This document shows positions 8,716-18,098 of a DNA stretch of 64,000 nucleotides, piece by piece. The notes below the pieces were generated by a model that was given only the letters and a program-made list of their open reading frames with translations, was not told the origin of the DNA and searched no databases. Both the position numbers and the translations under genes were made by a program. Origin of the DNA: Candida dubliniensis CD36 (lineage: Eukaryota; Ascomycota; Pichiomycetes; Serinales; Debaryomycetaceae); the NCBI RefSeq assembly GCF_000026945.1, contig NC_012861.1, positions 1,240,001 through 1,304,000 on the forward strand. Direction: 5' to 3'. How positions within the stretch are numbered: the first letter of the stretch is position 1; each line of letters opens with the position of its first letter.

Positions 8716-11700
8716 ATGTCAGGGTCATCAAAGTCCCTTCTCAAGGCCATAGAAACGCTATTTTTAGATTGGTCAGACAGTGAAAAACAGAAAGAGCACC
8801 TTCAAAAATTGAATGAAGTGATGGCTCAGTATTTGGACAAACATAATAACTTGGCAACACTTCTACTGACAACTAGCATGAACAATGAGTTATATATAAT
8901 ATATGACAAATACATAAAGCCGTCTGAAGATATATTGCGTGAGTATGTGTTTCTTGATATACTCAAAGAAGTTCTGTCAGTTTTTAACATTGATGAAGTT
9001 AATTTATGGCTACAGACATATTTGAAACCAGCTTTGGATAGTGCCGGATACTTTTCACAATTTGTCGATAAAGCAAGAGATCTCATCAGAAAGATAGCTA
9101 ACAACTACTTGCAAACAGATGACGAGAGTTTAAACTTTGAAAGAGAAAAAATTGGGAGTAGGGTAATGAACCAAATCATGGAGATTTACCTCAACAACAA
9201 TAAAAGACTTGAGTATCTAAACTTGGAACCAAATGACAGTCAGTCATATCAAGAAAGGGTGCGGTTTATCAAATTCAATTGCTTAAGTTTGCTTCAGGAG
9301 TATGGGTTGAAGCACATATCCAACTACAGCAAATTACTTGATCAACATTTGAGGGATCCAAATGAAAGATTAGAAACATTAAATTTATTTCTGAAATTGG
9401 TTGCTACACAAAGCTCACAGGTTTCTTGTATTATTGAATCAGAATTGTTTTCAGATCTATTGAAATGCCTTCTATATGATTTTAATGATGCATCGGTTTG
9501 TGCTTCTGCCACAGTGTTGGTGATGCTAATACCACAAGTTAGCGCTAAGCTTGGCAAATACTTGCCGGACTTATTCGCCATTTATTTAAGACTACTTAAT
9601 TGGCATGAATTGAACAAATACGTAACAAACCGCTATGAATTGTTTATGAATTACATGAGTGAAGATTTCTTGTCATGGGAAATTGATAATACAGGGAAAG
9701 AAGCACATGCAACTGAAATAGTCTTTGACTGGCAATATTATGGGACTTTGTTGTATGGGTTATTTGCCTTGAACTTTCTTGAATTTTCTACAGCCCCATT
9801 AAAATACTTGCAACAACATAAACCAAAATTAATTTCTTTGGTATTGCTTGAGGGAATAGAAGCCAACATCGAACATGCAACCAAAATGGAATATTTTACC
9901 ATTACAAGGAGTAAAGAGTTTTTGCAATCTTTATTGTTACATCCAAAAATGATCAATTTAGATAGTTCTGTGCAACGTGAACTTGAAGCTCCTATTGAAT
10001 GGATTCTACAACAAAACACAGGGTCATCAATTTCTTCAGAAGATATAGCTCTTTCATGTTTAAGTTTGAACCCACATATCATGGCAGATGAAGCTTTCAA
10101 GAGAAACAACATACCACATGAAATTTGGTTTTCAAAACGTGATTCAATCAGTCAGAATGAGTCACACCATATACTCTCGAGAAACTCATCGTTGGCTGGT
10201 CCAATGTATATCAATATTAAAGAGAGCCAAACAAACAAGCAGCTATCACAGCAAGCCATAAATGGCAGAAAAATGTCTATAATACCTACCAACTTAATGA
10301 TTGAAGAGGATTCCAGTAGTGCAGTTAAATTCAAAGAAGTCAAGTTTAGCGACGACAACATTTCTGATGCAGATATATCATACACAGGTGGACTGTCAGA
10401 CAATATCATGGGCAATTCGTCTTTATCACTTCGAAATTTTCAGGAACACCACAAAACAGTTGACCCTATTCCAGAGCTACTATCTACGCATGAAAAACTA
10501 TATGCAAAACAAGGAGAGACTGATTCTTCCAATAATGACGATAAGAAATCTGTAAACAATTTCATTAATGATAAGGGAAAATACGAACTAAGATTGTCTC
10601 GACCAATTTCTTCTCCAACCACAAATGTGGAGACATCAAGTGTGTTCAAGGCATCACCCCTATCAAATGGTATGAAAAATAATGCCGATACAGTTACCCT
10701 AAACTCTGTCAATATTCCAAAAACCAGTAGTGGAACTGCCATTGACTTTTATCAAAGGGAATTATTGTTGTACAAAAATGAACTTGAATTTTCAAGCTAC
10801 ATGAAACATTTGAATAAATTTTACTATTTGAAATTGAAGCAAAACAAACAACAAGAAACAATTCAAAGAGGAGTTAATTCTGAATATGAAAGTTTAAAAG
10901 CTGTATTGGAGGAGGCAAAAGGAAACTTGACAAAATTATCCATGGAGCATGACGAAGAAAAGAAAATATTGATTAAAAGGTTAGAAGATTTAAATTTGGA
11001 GAAAGAAAACTTGGCCAAAGAGCTCAATGGCACCATTAATAAAACAACTTCCAATTTGTTGAAGTACGAATCACTAATTACAAATGTTATTCCAAGTAAA
11101 GATTATGAGATTGAGAATTTAAGGTTGCAATTGTCAGCCTTGGAAGAAAAATTGAAAGAGAAGCCCAAGGCAATGCAGACCACAGATAGTAATACAACGA
11201 CTCAGTCATATGTAGATACCGATGCTATTATCTACGAGTTGAAAACAAAGTTGCAACTTGTCACTGAAAAATATAATCAAACTGCACAGGAACTTAAATC
11301 ATCTACTGAGGCCTATGATAAGATGGTTAAAAAGTACGAAGAAAAACTAAGGACTTCAAAATTGAATCTTCACGAGAACCTAAATTCATTTACGAAAGAG
11401 AACGGAAAGAAGATTCAAGACTTATTGACGACTATATTGAAGTATGAGAATCTTCTTGAAGAGAAAAATTCAAAAATACTACAGTTGTCTTCATCAAAAC
11501 CTATTTCGATACCTATTTCCACACCAAGACCAAGCACCAGCAGTAACAAGCTGTCAAGAAATGACTCGTATGATCATATATTTAGTTCGTCCGCTTATTC
11601 ACCCTCACAACCACCACCGCAATTACCTCATCATCATAATTCAGGCAATGACGTTACCGCTGCACAACATTCTACTCCTATGGGACAAGTATCAAGTAGC

Positions 11701-11829
11701 TATTTCCCACCACAGCCTCTCCGCAACAATTCTGCGCCTATTACAAGTACTCCAGCTGCCTCACAACCCGCAATTCCAATTATAAGAGGCCGAGGTGGTT
11801 ATCAAAAGAGGTCTAAGAAATTAATGTGA
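8716..11829 (+). CDS. TSC1: Hamartin (TSC1) homologue, 1037 aa
   Basis: The N-terminal ~400 residues form a helical-repeat domain resembling hamartin, including SELFSDLLKCLLYDFNDASV and the ATVLVMLIPQVSAKLGKYLP segment, which parallels the human TSC1 region before its transmembrane-like helix. Residues ~450-680 are Ser/Asn-rich and disordered. Residues ~690-930 are a long coiled coil, as in all hamartins. The C-terminus is Pro/Ser/Gln-rich and ends with a basic RGRGGYQKRSKK tail. Hamartin forms the TSC complex with tuberin, a GAP for Rheb upstream of TORC1. S. cerevisiae lacks both, whereas Candida and S. pombe retain the pathway. The start is the ATG at 8716. Function is inferred from the family. 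Confidence 0.8.
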   Translation: MSGSSKSLLKAIETLFLDWSDSEKQKEHLQKLNEVMAQYLDKHNNLATLLLTTSMNNELYIIYDKYIKPSEDILREYVFLDILKEVLSVFNIDEVNLWLQTYLKPALDSAGYFSQFVDKARDLIRKIANNYLQTDDESLNFEREKIGSRVMNQIMEIYLNNNKRLEYLNLEPNDSQSYQERVRFIKFNCLSLLQEYGLKHISNYSKLLDQHLRDPNERLETLNLFLKLVATQSSQVSCIIESELFSDLLKCLLYDFNDASVCASATVLVMLIPQVSAKLGKYLPDLFAIYLRLLNWHELNKYVTNRYELFMNYMSEDFLSWEIDNTGKEAHATEIVFDWQYYGTLLYGLFALNFLEFSTAPLKYLQQHKPKLISLVLLEGIEANIEHATKMEYFTITRSKEFLQSLLLHPKMINLDSSVQRELEAPIEWILQQNTGSSISSEDIALSCLSLNPHIMADEAFKRNNIPHEIWFSKRDSISQNESHHILSRNSSLAGPMYINIKESQTNKQLSQQAINGRKMSIIPTNLMIEEDSSSAVKFKEVKFSDDNISDADISYTGGLSDNIMGNSSLSLRNFQEHHKTVDPIPELLSTHEKLYAKQGETDSSNNDDKKSVNNFINDKGKYELRLSRPISSPTTNVETSSVFKASPLSNGMKNNADTVTLNSVNIPKTSSGTAIDFYQRELLLYKNELEFSSYMKHLNKFYYLKLKQNKQQETIQRGVNSEYESLKAVLEEAKGNLTKLSMEHDEEKKILIKRLEDLNLEKENLAKELNGTINKTTSNLLKYESLITNVIPSKDYEIENLRLQLSALEEKLKEKPKAMQTTDSNTTTQSYVDTDAIIYELKTKLQLVTEKYNQTAQELKSSTEAYDKMVKKYEEKLRTSKLNLHENLNSFTKENGKKIQDLLTTILKYENLLEEKNSKILQLSSSKPISIPISTPRPSTSSNKLSRNDSYDHIFSSSAYSPSQPPPQLPHHHNSGNDVTAAQHSTPMGQVSSSYFPPQPLRNNSAPITSTPAASQPAIPIIRGRGGYQKRSKKLM

Positions 11830-12164
11830 TATCATTGGCACGTTGACGAGATGTTAATGTTAAATAGAGAATAGGGAATGTAATGAATTGGAGGATGCGG
11901 ATTAACAACATTGTCGACATAGTCGTGTATAATTGATTCCCCTAAGCCGACACGCAACTTTTAATTGGTATTATTTTTTTCTATTTTGGTTTACGTGTTG
12001 TGTTTCGCATTGTCTGATAAAACACACTGAAATTTTTTTTTCAAGAAATCTCTCTCCAAATAATATATAGAACTCCACCATTCTTGTAATTCTTTTTCTT
12101 TTTCTTTTTTTTTTTTTTTTTGTTACAATTCCTTTAAGATCGAGTTGTGTCAATTCTAGTAAAC
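11830..12164. other. Intergenic, TSC1 3' end and PMT4 promoter
   Basis: 335 bp between tandem plus-strand genes. It contains a pyrimidine-rich TTTTTC tract and a T-run at about 12089-12121 just before the PMT4 leader, typical of yeast promoters. I recognise no defined factor site. Confidence 0.5.
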
Positions 12165-14432
12165 ATGTCACAGACCTTAAAAAAGAGAGGCAGTAACAGT
12201 GTTGGGAGGAAATCGCCAGCAGCTTCTACCATTGAATTTGATGATAAGAAACCCGAGTTTGATTTGAATGCAGTTGTCCCTTCAAAAGAACCAGAATATA
12301 AATACTTGGCAGCTCTAACCTTGGTAACCCTTCTAGCAATTTATACTCGATTCACAAAATTAGGCACTCCAAACAAAGTTGTTTTTGATGAAGTCCATTT
12401 CGGTAAGTTTGCGTCCTACTATTTGGAACGTACTTATTTCTTTGATTTGCATCCACCTTTTGCCAAATTGTTAATTGCATTTGTCGGATGGCTTATTGGA
12501 TATGATGGTAAATTTAAATTCGAAGCTATTGGTGACTCTTACATTGAAAATAATGTTCCCTATATTGCATACAGATCTTTACTGGCCATTCAAGGTGCAG
12601 CAATCGTTCCAATCATGTTTTTAACCATGAAAACTTTGGGGTTCTCTGTTGCAGCTTGTTTGTTCTCCAGCATAATTGTTTGCTTTGATAACGCCCAGGT
12701 CACTGATTCAAGATTGATTTTATTAGATGCCACCTTAATTCTCAGTGTTGCATTGACTATCTTTTCGTATTCCAAATTTTCGACATTTAGAAAGCAGCCC
12801 TTTTCTTCGAAATGGTGGACTTGGTTGTTAGCCACAGGTGTATCCTTATCATGTGTCATTTCCACTAAATATGTTGGTGTCTTCACATATCTTACCATTG
12901 GTATTGCCGTTATTCACGAATTGTGGATTTTGTTAGACTATAGAAAAGGGTTGACCTTACAAGAATTTGCAAAGCACTTTTTTGCCAGATTATGGGCTCT
13001 CATAATTGTTCCATTTTGCATCTATTTGTATTGGTTCTACTTGCATTTTGCAATTTTGACTAGATCTGGTCCTGGTGACGCATTTATGTCTAGTGAATTC
13101 CAGGAAACTTTGTTGGAGTCACCGCTAGCTGCTCACTCCAAGCAAGTGCAATATTTTGATCAAATTACTATCAAACACAAAGATACTGGTGCATTTTTAC
13201 ATTCACACCAACACGAATATCCATTACGTTACGAAGATGGAAGAATTTCTTCCAATGGACAGCAAGTTACTTGTGTAGTAGATGAAAACGCAGCCAATGA
13301 TCCAAACAACCAATGGGAAATAGTTCCAACTGTTGAAGGAGCCAACAAGGGTACAAAAGTTTACACAAATGACATTGTCAGATTCAGACACATTGGTACC
13401 GGTGGTTATTTATTAACTCACGATGTGGCTTCACCTTTGAAACCAACCAATGAAGAGTTTACTGTTGTTTATGACGATGCTGCCCAACAACGTTACAATG
13501 AGACATTATTTAGATTGAGATTGCATGTTCCAGGATCAAACCCAAAGAAAGAAAAGAATAAAAAAGAAATTAAAACATTGGCAACTGACTTGAGAATTTT
13601 GCATGTTGATACTGTAGTTGCCATGTGGACCCATAATGATGAATTATTACCAGAATGGGCATTCAACCAACAAGAAGTCAGTGGTAATAAAAAAATCCCA
13701 GATAAGGACAATATTTGGAATTTCGATTTGATCACCAATTTGCAAAGTACCGATCCAAGAAATCAATATGTTCCTAAAAAAGTCAAGACTTTGCCATTTT
13801 TAAGAAAGTGGTGGGAATTGCAAATGTTAATGTTTCATCATAATAACCAGTTATCATCAGAACATCCATTTGCAACACAACCTGGCGAATGGCCATTGGC
13901 ATTGTCGGGAGTTTCCTTCTACAACGATAATACCGAGAAAAAGCAAATTTTCTTTATTGGTAACATCTTTGGATTTTGGTTAGAAGTTTGTTTCTTGTCA
14001 ATTTATATTGGTATTTTATTGGCTGATCAAATAACACGTCGTCGTAACATACATGTGTTGAGTGACAGAGCAAGATCAAGATTGTACAACACTTTGGGAT
14101 TTTTGTTTGTTGGCTGGGCTGCCCATTACTTGCCATTCTTTTTGATGAATCGTCAAAAGTTCTTGCATCATTACTTACCAGCACATTTAGTGGCTGCATT
14201 GTTTTCTGGTGGACTAGTTGAATTCATTTGCTCCAACAACTCAGCCAGACCAAATGGCAAGCCTATTGGGGTCAACAAATACAAGATTATTGCTGTTGTT
14301 GCAGTTTGTTCTACTTCTATTATCTGGTTCTTTTTCTATTTCAGACCACTTACCTACGGCGATGTTTACTTGACTCCTGAGGAAATTAAAGCTAGACAAT
14401 GGTTAGACATCAAGTTGCATTATGGTAAATAG
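12165..14432 (+). CDS. PMT4: Protein O-mannosyltransferase Pmt4, 755 aa
   Basis: GT39 family enzyme of the ER membrane that transfers mannose from dolichyl-phosphate mannose to Ser/Thr of membrane and secretory proteins. The N-terminal half has multiple membrane helices. The catalytic acidic pair is D75-E76 in FDEVHFGKFASYY, followed by DLHPPFAKLL. A luminal MIR domain spans roughly residues 320-510, starting at QITIKHKDTGAFLHSH. Further helices follow to the C-terminus. The MIR domain and the length of about 755 fit the PMT4 subfamily. The frame opens earlier at a GTG, but the first ATG is at 12165 (MSQTLKKRGS). In S. cerevisiae PMT4 (YJR143C) also lies beside YJR142W and YJR141W, whose homologues flank it here. 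It matters for cell-wall integrity and morphogenesis in Candida. Confidence 0.95.
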   Translation: MSQTLKKRGSNSVGRKSPAASTIEFDDKKPEFDLNAVVPSKEPEYKYLAALTLVTLLAIYTRFTKLGTPNKVVFDEVHFGKFASYYLERTYFFDLHPPFAKLLIAFVGWLIGYDGKFKFEAIGDSYIENNVPYIAYRSLLAIQGAAIVPIMFLTMKTLGFSVAACLFSSIIVCFDNAQVTDSRLILLDATLILSVALTIFSYSKFSTFRKQPFSSKWWTWLLATGVSLSCVISTKYVGVFTYLTIGIAVIHELWILLDYRKGLTLQEFAKHFFARLWALIIVPFCIYLYWFYLHFAILTRSGPGDAFMSSEFQETLLESPLAAHSKQVQYFDQITIKHKDTGAFLHSHQHEYPLRYEDGRISSNGQQVTCVVDENAANDPNNQWEIVPTVEGANKGTKVYTNDIVRFRHIGTGGYLLTHDVASPLKPTNEEFTVVYDDAAQQRYNETLFRLRLHVPGSNPKKEKNKKEIKTLATDLRILHVDTVVAMWTHNDELLPEWAFNQQEVSGNKKIPDKDNIWNFDLITNLQSTDPRNQYVPKKVKTLPFLRKWWELQMLMFHHNNQLSSEHPFATQPGEWPLALSGVSFYNDNTEKKQIFFIGNIFGFWLEVCFLSIYIGILLADQITRRRNIHVLSDRARSRLYNTLGFLFVGWAAHYLPFFLMNRQKFLHHYLPAHLVAALFSGGLVEFICSNNSARPNGKPIGVNKYKIIAVVAVCSTSIIWFFFYFRPLTYGDVYLTPEEIKARQWLDIKLHYGK

Positions 14433-14701
14433 AGTTAGTGTGTTTACTCTAATGACTTTCATTGCTTTTTCTTTAAAGCCTGTATTTGCATTTGTTTTCT
14501 TTGTATATGTAAAGTGAAAATAATAAAATGATAATGTTCTTTTTTATTTTATTGATTCAAAAGATACAACTCGTGCCTCGGTTCTTTTTGGTGAATTCAA
14601 TTTTTTTTTTTTTTTTTTGTTGATCTTCAACTTATCCTTTCTTTTCTTGAAAATTGAACTGTGGGTTGGTCAGGCTAAGCATTTAAACAGATAGAGCCGT
14701 A

Positions 14702-15907
14702 ATGTCAATTAAATCATACTTGACAAATCTAAGACAGCAATTGAAATCCAAGTCTTTAAGCTATCCATTTACCATTGTCACTGGTAATCAGTCGGCAGAC
14801 ATGGATTCAGTTGTTAGTGCTTTAGCTTTTGCTTATTTCTCCAATTTGCATACCAAGGAGTATATAATTCCATTGATTAATATCCCTAGAAATGATTTGA
14901 AATTAAGAAGAGACATAGTGATATTATTAAAGTATTATTCTATTACCGAGGATCTTTTATTTTTTGTAGAGGATTTCCAAATCTTTGTCAAAGAATCAGA
15001 TCAATTATTAATCAATTTAGTTGATCACAATAACATCCAAGGAGATGAGCAACATGAAGCTTTTGGAGCCGGAAAGCTCAAAGTGGTAGGAATTATTGAC
15101 CATCATGAAGATGAAGGACAGTTTGTTGATTCCCAACCAAGAATTATACGTACTTGTGGATCAAACTCCAGTTTGGTTTTCAATTATTTTTACAATGAGT
15201 TTTTTAAAAGTAAGGACCCAAAATTCTTAGAGACTCAGCTTGAAGCTATAAAGTTATTGATGGGACCTTTATTGATTGACACATCCTGTATGACCCAAAA
15301 AGTTGAAGAACCAGATACAGCTGCCTTCTCTGTTTACCAAAAGGCATTGGCCGGTGACGAGAAATTTATTCAATTATTTGCAGATTCCGGAGATAAAGAT
15401 CCATATGCCAATTACTATTCTACTTTAAAGGCAGCCAAGAAGGATGTCTCAGGATTCAAATTTGTTGACCTTTTGCGCAAGGACTACAAGCAGTTTACAT
15501 TTCATGGAGGTGACAAAGTAGGATTCAGTTCAGTTACTAAGTCATTCAAATGGATCGTGGCCAATTATTCCAAGGACGAAATTGAAAGAACATTCATAGA
15601 AACTCTTGAAGGGAACAATATTGATTTAATGATCATTGGAACGCATTTCACTAGGAAAGACAATGGTCAGTACACAAGAGAATTTGGTTACTATTACCAA
15701 AAACTGGGAAATGAAAAATTCGACAATTTGTACAATTTGGCAGAGAAAAAATTGCAACTTAATAATGATATTTATGGCGCTGACAAGATTGAATCAACAC
15801 TTGAAACTCTAGGCAACCGGGGAAATTTCAAAGTATTTAACCAAGGTAATATAAGCGCCTCAAGAAAGCAAGTTGTTCCAATTGTAAAGGAGATTCTCGA
15901 GAATTGA
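14702..15907 (+). CDS. PPX1: Exopolyphosphatase Ppx1, 401 aa
   Basis: DHH-family phosphoesterase that releases terminal phosphate from inorganic polyphosphate. Metal-binding motifs are visible in order: SADMDS at residues 31-36 (D33, D35), LVDHNN near residue 110, and D133-H134-H135 in IIDHHEDEG. The C-terminal DHHA2-type domain includes HGGDKVGFSSV and LMIIGTHFTRKDNGQYTREFG. The length of 401 aa is close to S. cerevisiae Ppx1 (397). It starts with ATG at 14702. The stop is only 4 bp from the stop of convergent IPA1. In S. cerevisiae PPX1 lies beside RPN10 and NBL1, both found nearby here. Confidence 0.93.
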   Translation: MSIKSYLTNLRQQLKSKSLSYPFTIVTGNQSADMDSVVSALAFAYFSNLHTKEYIIPLINIPRNDLKLRRDIVILLKYYSITEDLLFFVEDFQIFVKESDQLLINLVDHNNIQGDEQHEAFGAGKLKVVGIIDHHEDEGQFVDSQPRIIRTCGSNSSLVFNYFYNEFFKSKDPKFLETQLEAIKLLMGPLLIDTSCMTQKVEEPDTAAFSVYQKALAGDEKFIQLFADSGDKDPYANYYSTLKAAKKDVSGFKFVDLLRKDYKQFTFHGGDKVGFSSVTKSFKWIVANYSKDEIERTFIETLEGNNIDLMIIGTHFTRKDNGQYTREFGYYYQKLGNEKFDNLYNLAEKKLQLNNDIYGADKIESTLETLGNRGNFKVFNQGNISASRKQVVPIVKEILEN

Positions 15908-15911
15908 GACT

Positions 15912-16958
15912 TTAGGTGTAACTTAGATAACTAACTAGATAATTATCCGTACCAATAGATACACTTCTCATAGAAACCGGCATTAAGCTGTTTATCATGT
16001 TTATATCGTTCAAAAACAGCTTTGCAACTTCTGGGTACGGTACGTCCAAAGGTTCATAAGATTCTTCTTTAGACACGTTGTCCGCATATAGTACTTTAAG
16101 TGCATTATGACAAACTTTTCCATCAATTACCACATTTAAACCTAAGCTCATAATCCAGATGAATTTACTTTGAGTCTCAACCTCTATTTTGAATTTCCTT
16201 ACGGCAGAGAAGTTAATTTTATCCAAAATTGTATTATAAATAAATATACCAGGACGATATTGCTCCTTATGGATAGTATTTTTGCTTTCAAACTGTAGTT
16301 CCACGCACCACTTGAAAAGTTTCAAAGCATCCTGGAATGTTTCACCAAGTAGTTGACCGCATTTTTTGCAAGTGATTGAATTTTGCATTTTGTTAATGTG
16401 TCCGTTAGACTTTTCTAGAAGATAGTAAGAACCAATGATAATAGTTTTATTGTCCGGTTTTAGTACACCTTTGTATTCTTTCTTATGTTCTTCGTGATTC
16501 TCTGGCTTGTGGCAGTGCCAAAAATCCATCATCTCATACCATTGCTCGGATGGCATATCTTTGAAGTCATACTGTGATGAATCAATCAATTCGCTATTGC
16601 AATTCTTGCATACAAATCTGAATTTATGATGTCTACCTATTTTCGGAGTTTGAGAAAGGTCTTTACATGACCATTTATCAATAGTTTCCTCTGTAAAAGG
16701 CACGGTTGAGTCTAGTTCTTTTTCATGCATTTTGACCCCAAATGATAAAGTGCTATTTGTTAACTTCATTCCAGTGATGCTAGTTTGTGAAGCTTTATCT
16801 GGTAGATTAACACGTATTGGTGTGTTATTTTTTAGCTCAATGGAGAGCAGTTCTCCAACTATACTAATACGATTTATGTCATCAATTTTAAAGTCACTTT
16901 TGACGTCTAGTACCACTGATATTGAATTTAAACGTGGCAAGTATTCTGAGAAATACAT
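15912..16958 (-). CDS. IPA1: Ipa1-like mRNA 3'-end processing factor (UBE3D/HECT_2 family), 348 aa
   Basis: It belongs to the family of S. cerevisiae Ipa1 (YJR141W, 347 aa) and human UBE3D. It has two cysteine pairs, FVCKNCNSELID near residue 115 and ITCKKCGQLLGE near 195, that look like a zinc-binding arrangement, plus a DFWHCHKPE motif between them. The C-terminal part is a beta-rich region with KFIWIMSLGLNVV. Yeast Ipa1 is needed for pre-mRNA cleavage and polyadenylation and associates with Ysh1/Mpe1 of CPF; UBE3D was described as an E2-binding protein. It starts with ATG at 16958 and shares a 164-bp divergent promoter with CSM3. Its neighbours PMT4 and the Nudix gene match the S. cerevisiae order. 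Confidence 0.85.
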   Translation of the reverse strand: MYFSEYLPRLNSISVVLDVKSDFKIDDINRISIVGELLSIELKNNTPIRVNLPDKASQTSITGMKLTNSTLSFGVKMHEKELDSTVPFTEETIDKWSCKDLSQTPKIGRHHKFRFVCKNCNSELIDSSQYDFKDMPSEQWYEMMDFWHCHKPENHEEHKKEYKGVLKPDNKTIIIGSYYLLEKSNGHINKMQNSITCKKCGQLLGETFQDALKLFKWCVELQFESKNTIHKEQYRPGIFIYNTILDKINFSAVRKFKIEVETQSKFIWIMSLGLNVVIDGKVCHNALKVLYADNVSKEESYEPLDVPYPEVAKLFLNDINMINSLMPVSMRSVSIGTDNYLVSYLSYT

Positions 16959-17064
16959 CTTTTGCTACTGAAAGAGATACAGACAGAGCTTTGTAGAATT
17001 TTTTTTTCTTCTCTTTCTTCTAGCCTTCCCATTTTCTCATTACACTGGAGAACATAATAAACTA

Positions 17065-17070
17065 ACGCGT
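17065..17070 (+). promoter_or_regulatory. MCB element (ACGCGT) in the IPA1-CSM3 divergent promoter
   Basis: A perfect MluI cell-cycle box lies 53 bp upstream of the CSM3 ATG and 107 bp upstream of the IPA1 ATG. It is followed by a long T-run. MCB is the target of MBF-type Swi6 complexes, which drive G1/S genes in Candida. It fits CSM3 as a replication gene. A single six-base hit is weak evidence by itself. Confidence 0.4.
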
Positions 17071-17122
17071 TCAGTTTTTTTTTTTTTTTTATTTTGTTGT
17101 GTTATTTCTACTAATACCAACA

Positions 17123-18064
17123 ATGTCATACGTGATGGATGAAACAGAAGAAGGAATAAACGTAGACAATTCACAACACGATCTAGAACTTGATAGAGAT
17201 TTTGCAGTTCAACAACGTCCACAGACACAAGAAGATGACGGTGATTTACTTGGGTTGGACAAACCAATCAAACTAAAAACGCGTGTCAAAATAGCTAAAG
17301 TTGATAATCAGAGAATTTTCAATCATAATGGTATACCACTACTTGTGAAAACACATTCCAAATTGTTACGGACACTTAAGAAAAATGACAAAAGTTTTTA
17401 TTCAGAGCCAAGAAGCTCAATTTCGAAAAGCCAGAAATTTGACCACGAGTATGAGAACTTGAGTTCAGTATTGCAATTCTATCAATTGTGGTGTCATGGT
17501 TTGTTTCCAAAGGCAACTTTCAAAGATTGCATCCACTTAATTCGGGCGCTCGGTGCGAGGTCACCACAGCTTAGATTGTATAGAAGAGAATTAATAGAAG
17601 CAGAGTTGCATAAATTAAAAGTTGCCAAGGGAATAATAACAGATGAAAACCAAGACAGGCCACATATCCCAGAACAAGAGAATACAGCCGAGCCAAGTAA
17701 TGATGAATGGAATTCTATGCACATGTCAGCTTTGGTACCAGATTCTTCCAACCACAATGGTCTCTTTGTTGATTCCAACAGTAATGAAGACTTTGATGCA
17801 GTAGATACTGCTAGTTCAACGAACAGGGCACCATTATCTAATGAAGATAAGATTGAACAAGTAAATGTTACGCCTTCAGACACACACAATAATGAGGATG
17901 ACTCTGATGACCCTTTTAGTGACAATGATGATATAAATATTGATGTTGACACTGAGAATTTGCAGCCAGGATCCGGTACACAACATCAAGACCTTTCCAA
18001 GGAAACAATTGATGGAAATGATGAAGCCTTGGAACTAGAACTAATGAGAGAGTATAGTGTATAA
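17123..18064 (+). CDS. CSM3: Replication fork protection factor Csm3 (Swi3/TIPIN family), 313 aa
   Basis: The Swi3 domain spans about residues 45-160, with the markers GIPLLVKTHSKLLRTLKKN and YENLSSVLQFYQLWCHGLFPKATFKDCIHLI. The remainder is acidic and disordered, ending near the repeated Asp/Glu patches DDSDDPFSDNDDINIDVD. Csm3 pairs with Tof1 (TIPIN with Timeless) and travels with the replisome to stabilise stalled forks and pass checkpoint signals. The frame is open from a GTG at 17099, but the first ATG is at 17123 (MSYVMDETEE). An MCB box lies 53 bp upstream. The stop is 34 bp from the convergent GAF-domain gene, with a cytosine run between. Confidence 0.88.
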   Translation: MSYVMDETEEGINVDNSQHDLELDRDFAVQQRPQTQEDDGDLLGLDKPIKLKTRVKIAKVDNQRIFNHNGIPLLVKTHSKLLRTLKKNDKSFYSEPRSSISKSQKFDHEYENLSSVLQFYQLWCHGLFPKATFKDCIHLIRALGARSPQLRLYRRELIEAELHKLKVAKGIITDENQDRPHIPEQENTAEPSNDEWNSMHMSALVPDSSNHNGLFVDSNSNEDFDAVDTASSTNRAPLSNEDKIEQVNVTPSDTHNNEDDSDDPFSDNDDINIDVDTENLQPGSGTQHQDLSKETIDGNDEALELELMREYSV

Positions 18065-18098
18065 ATTTTTTTAACCCCCTCCCCCCCCCGTATATGCT

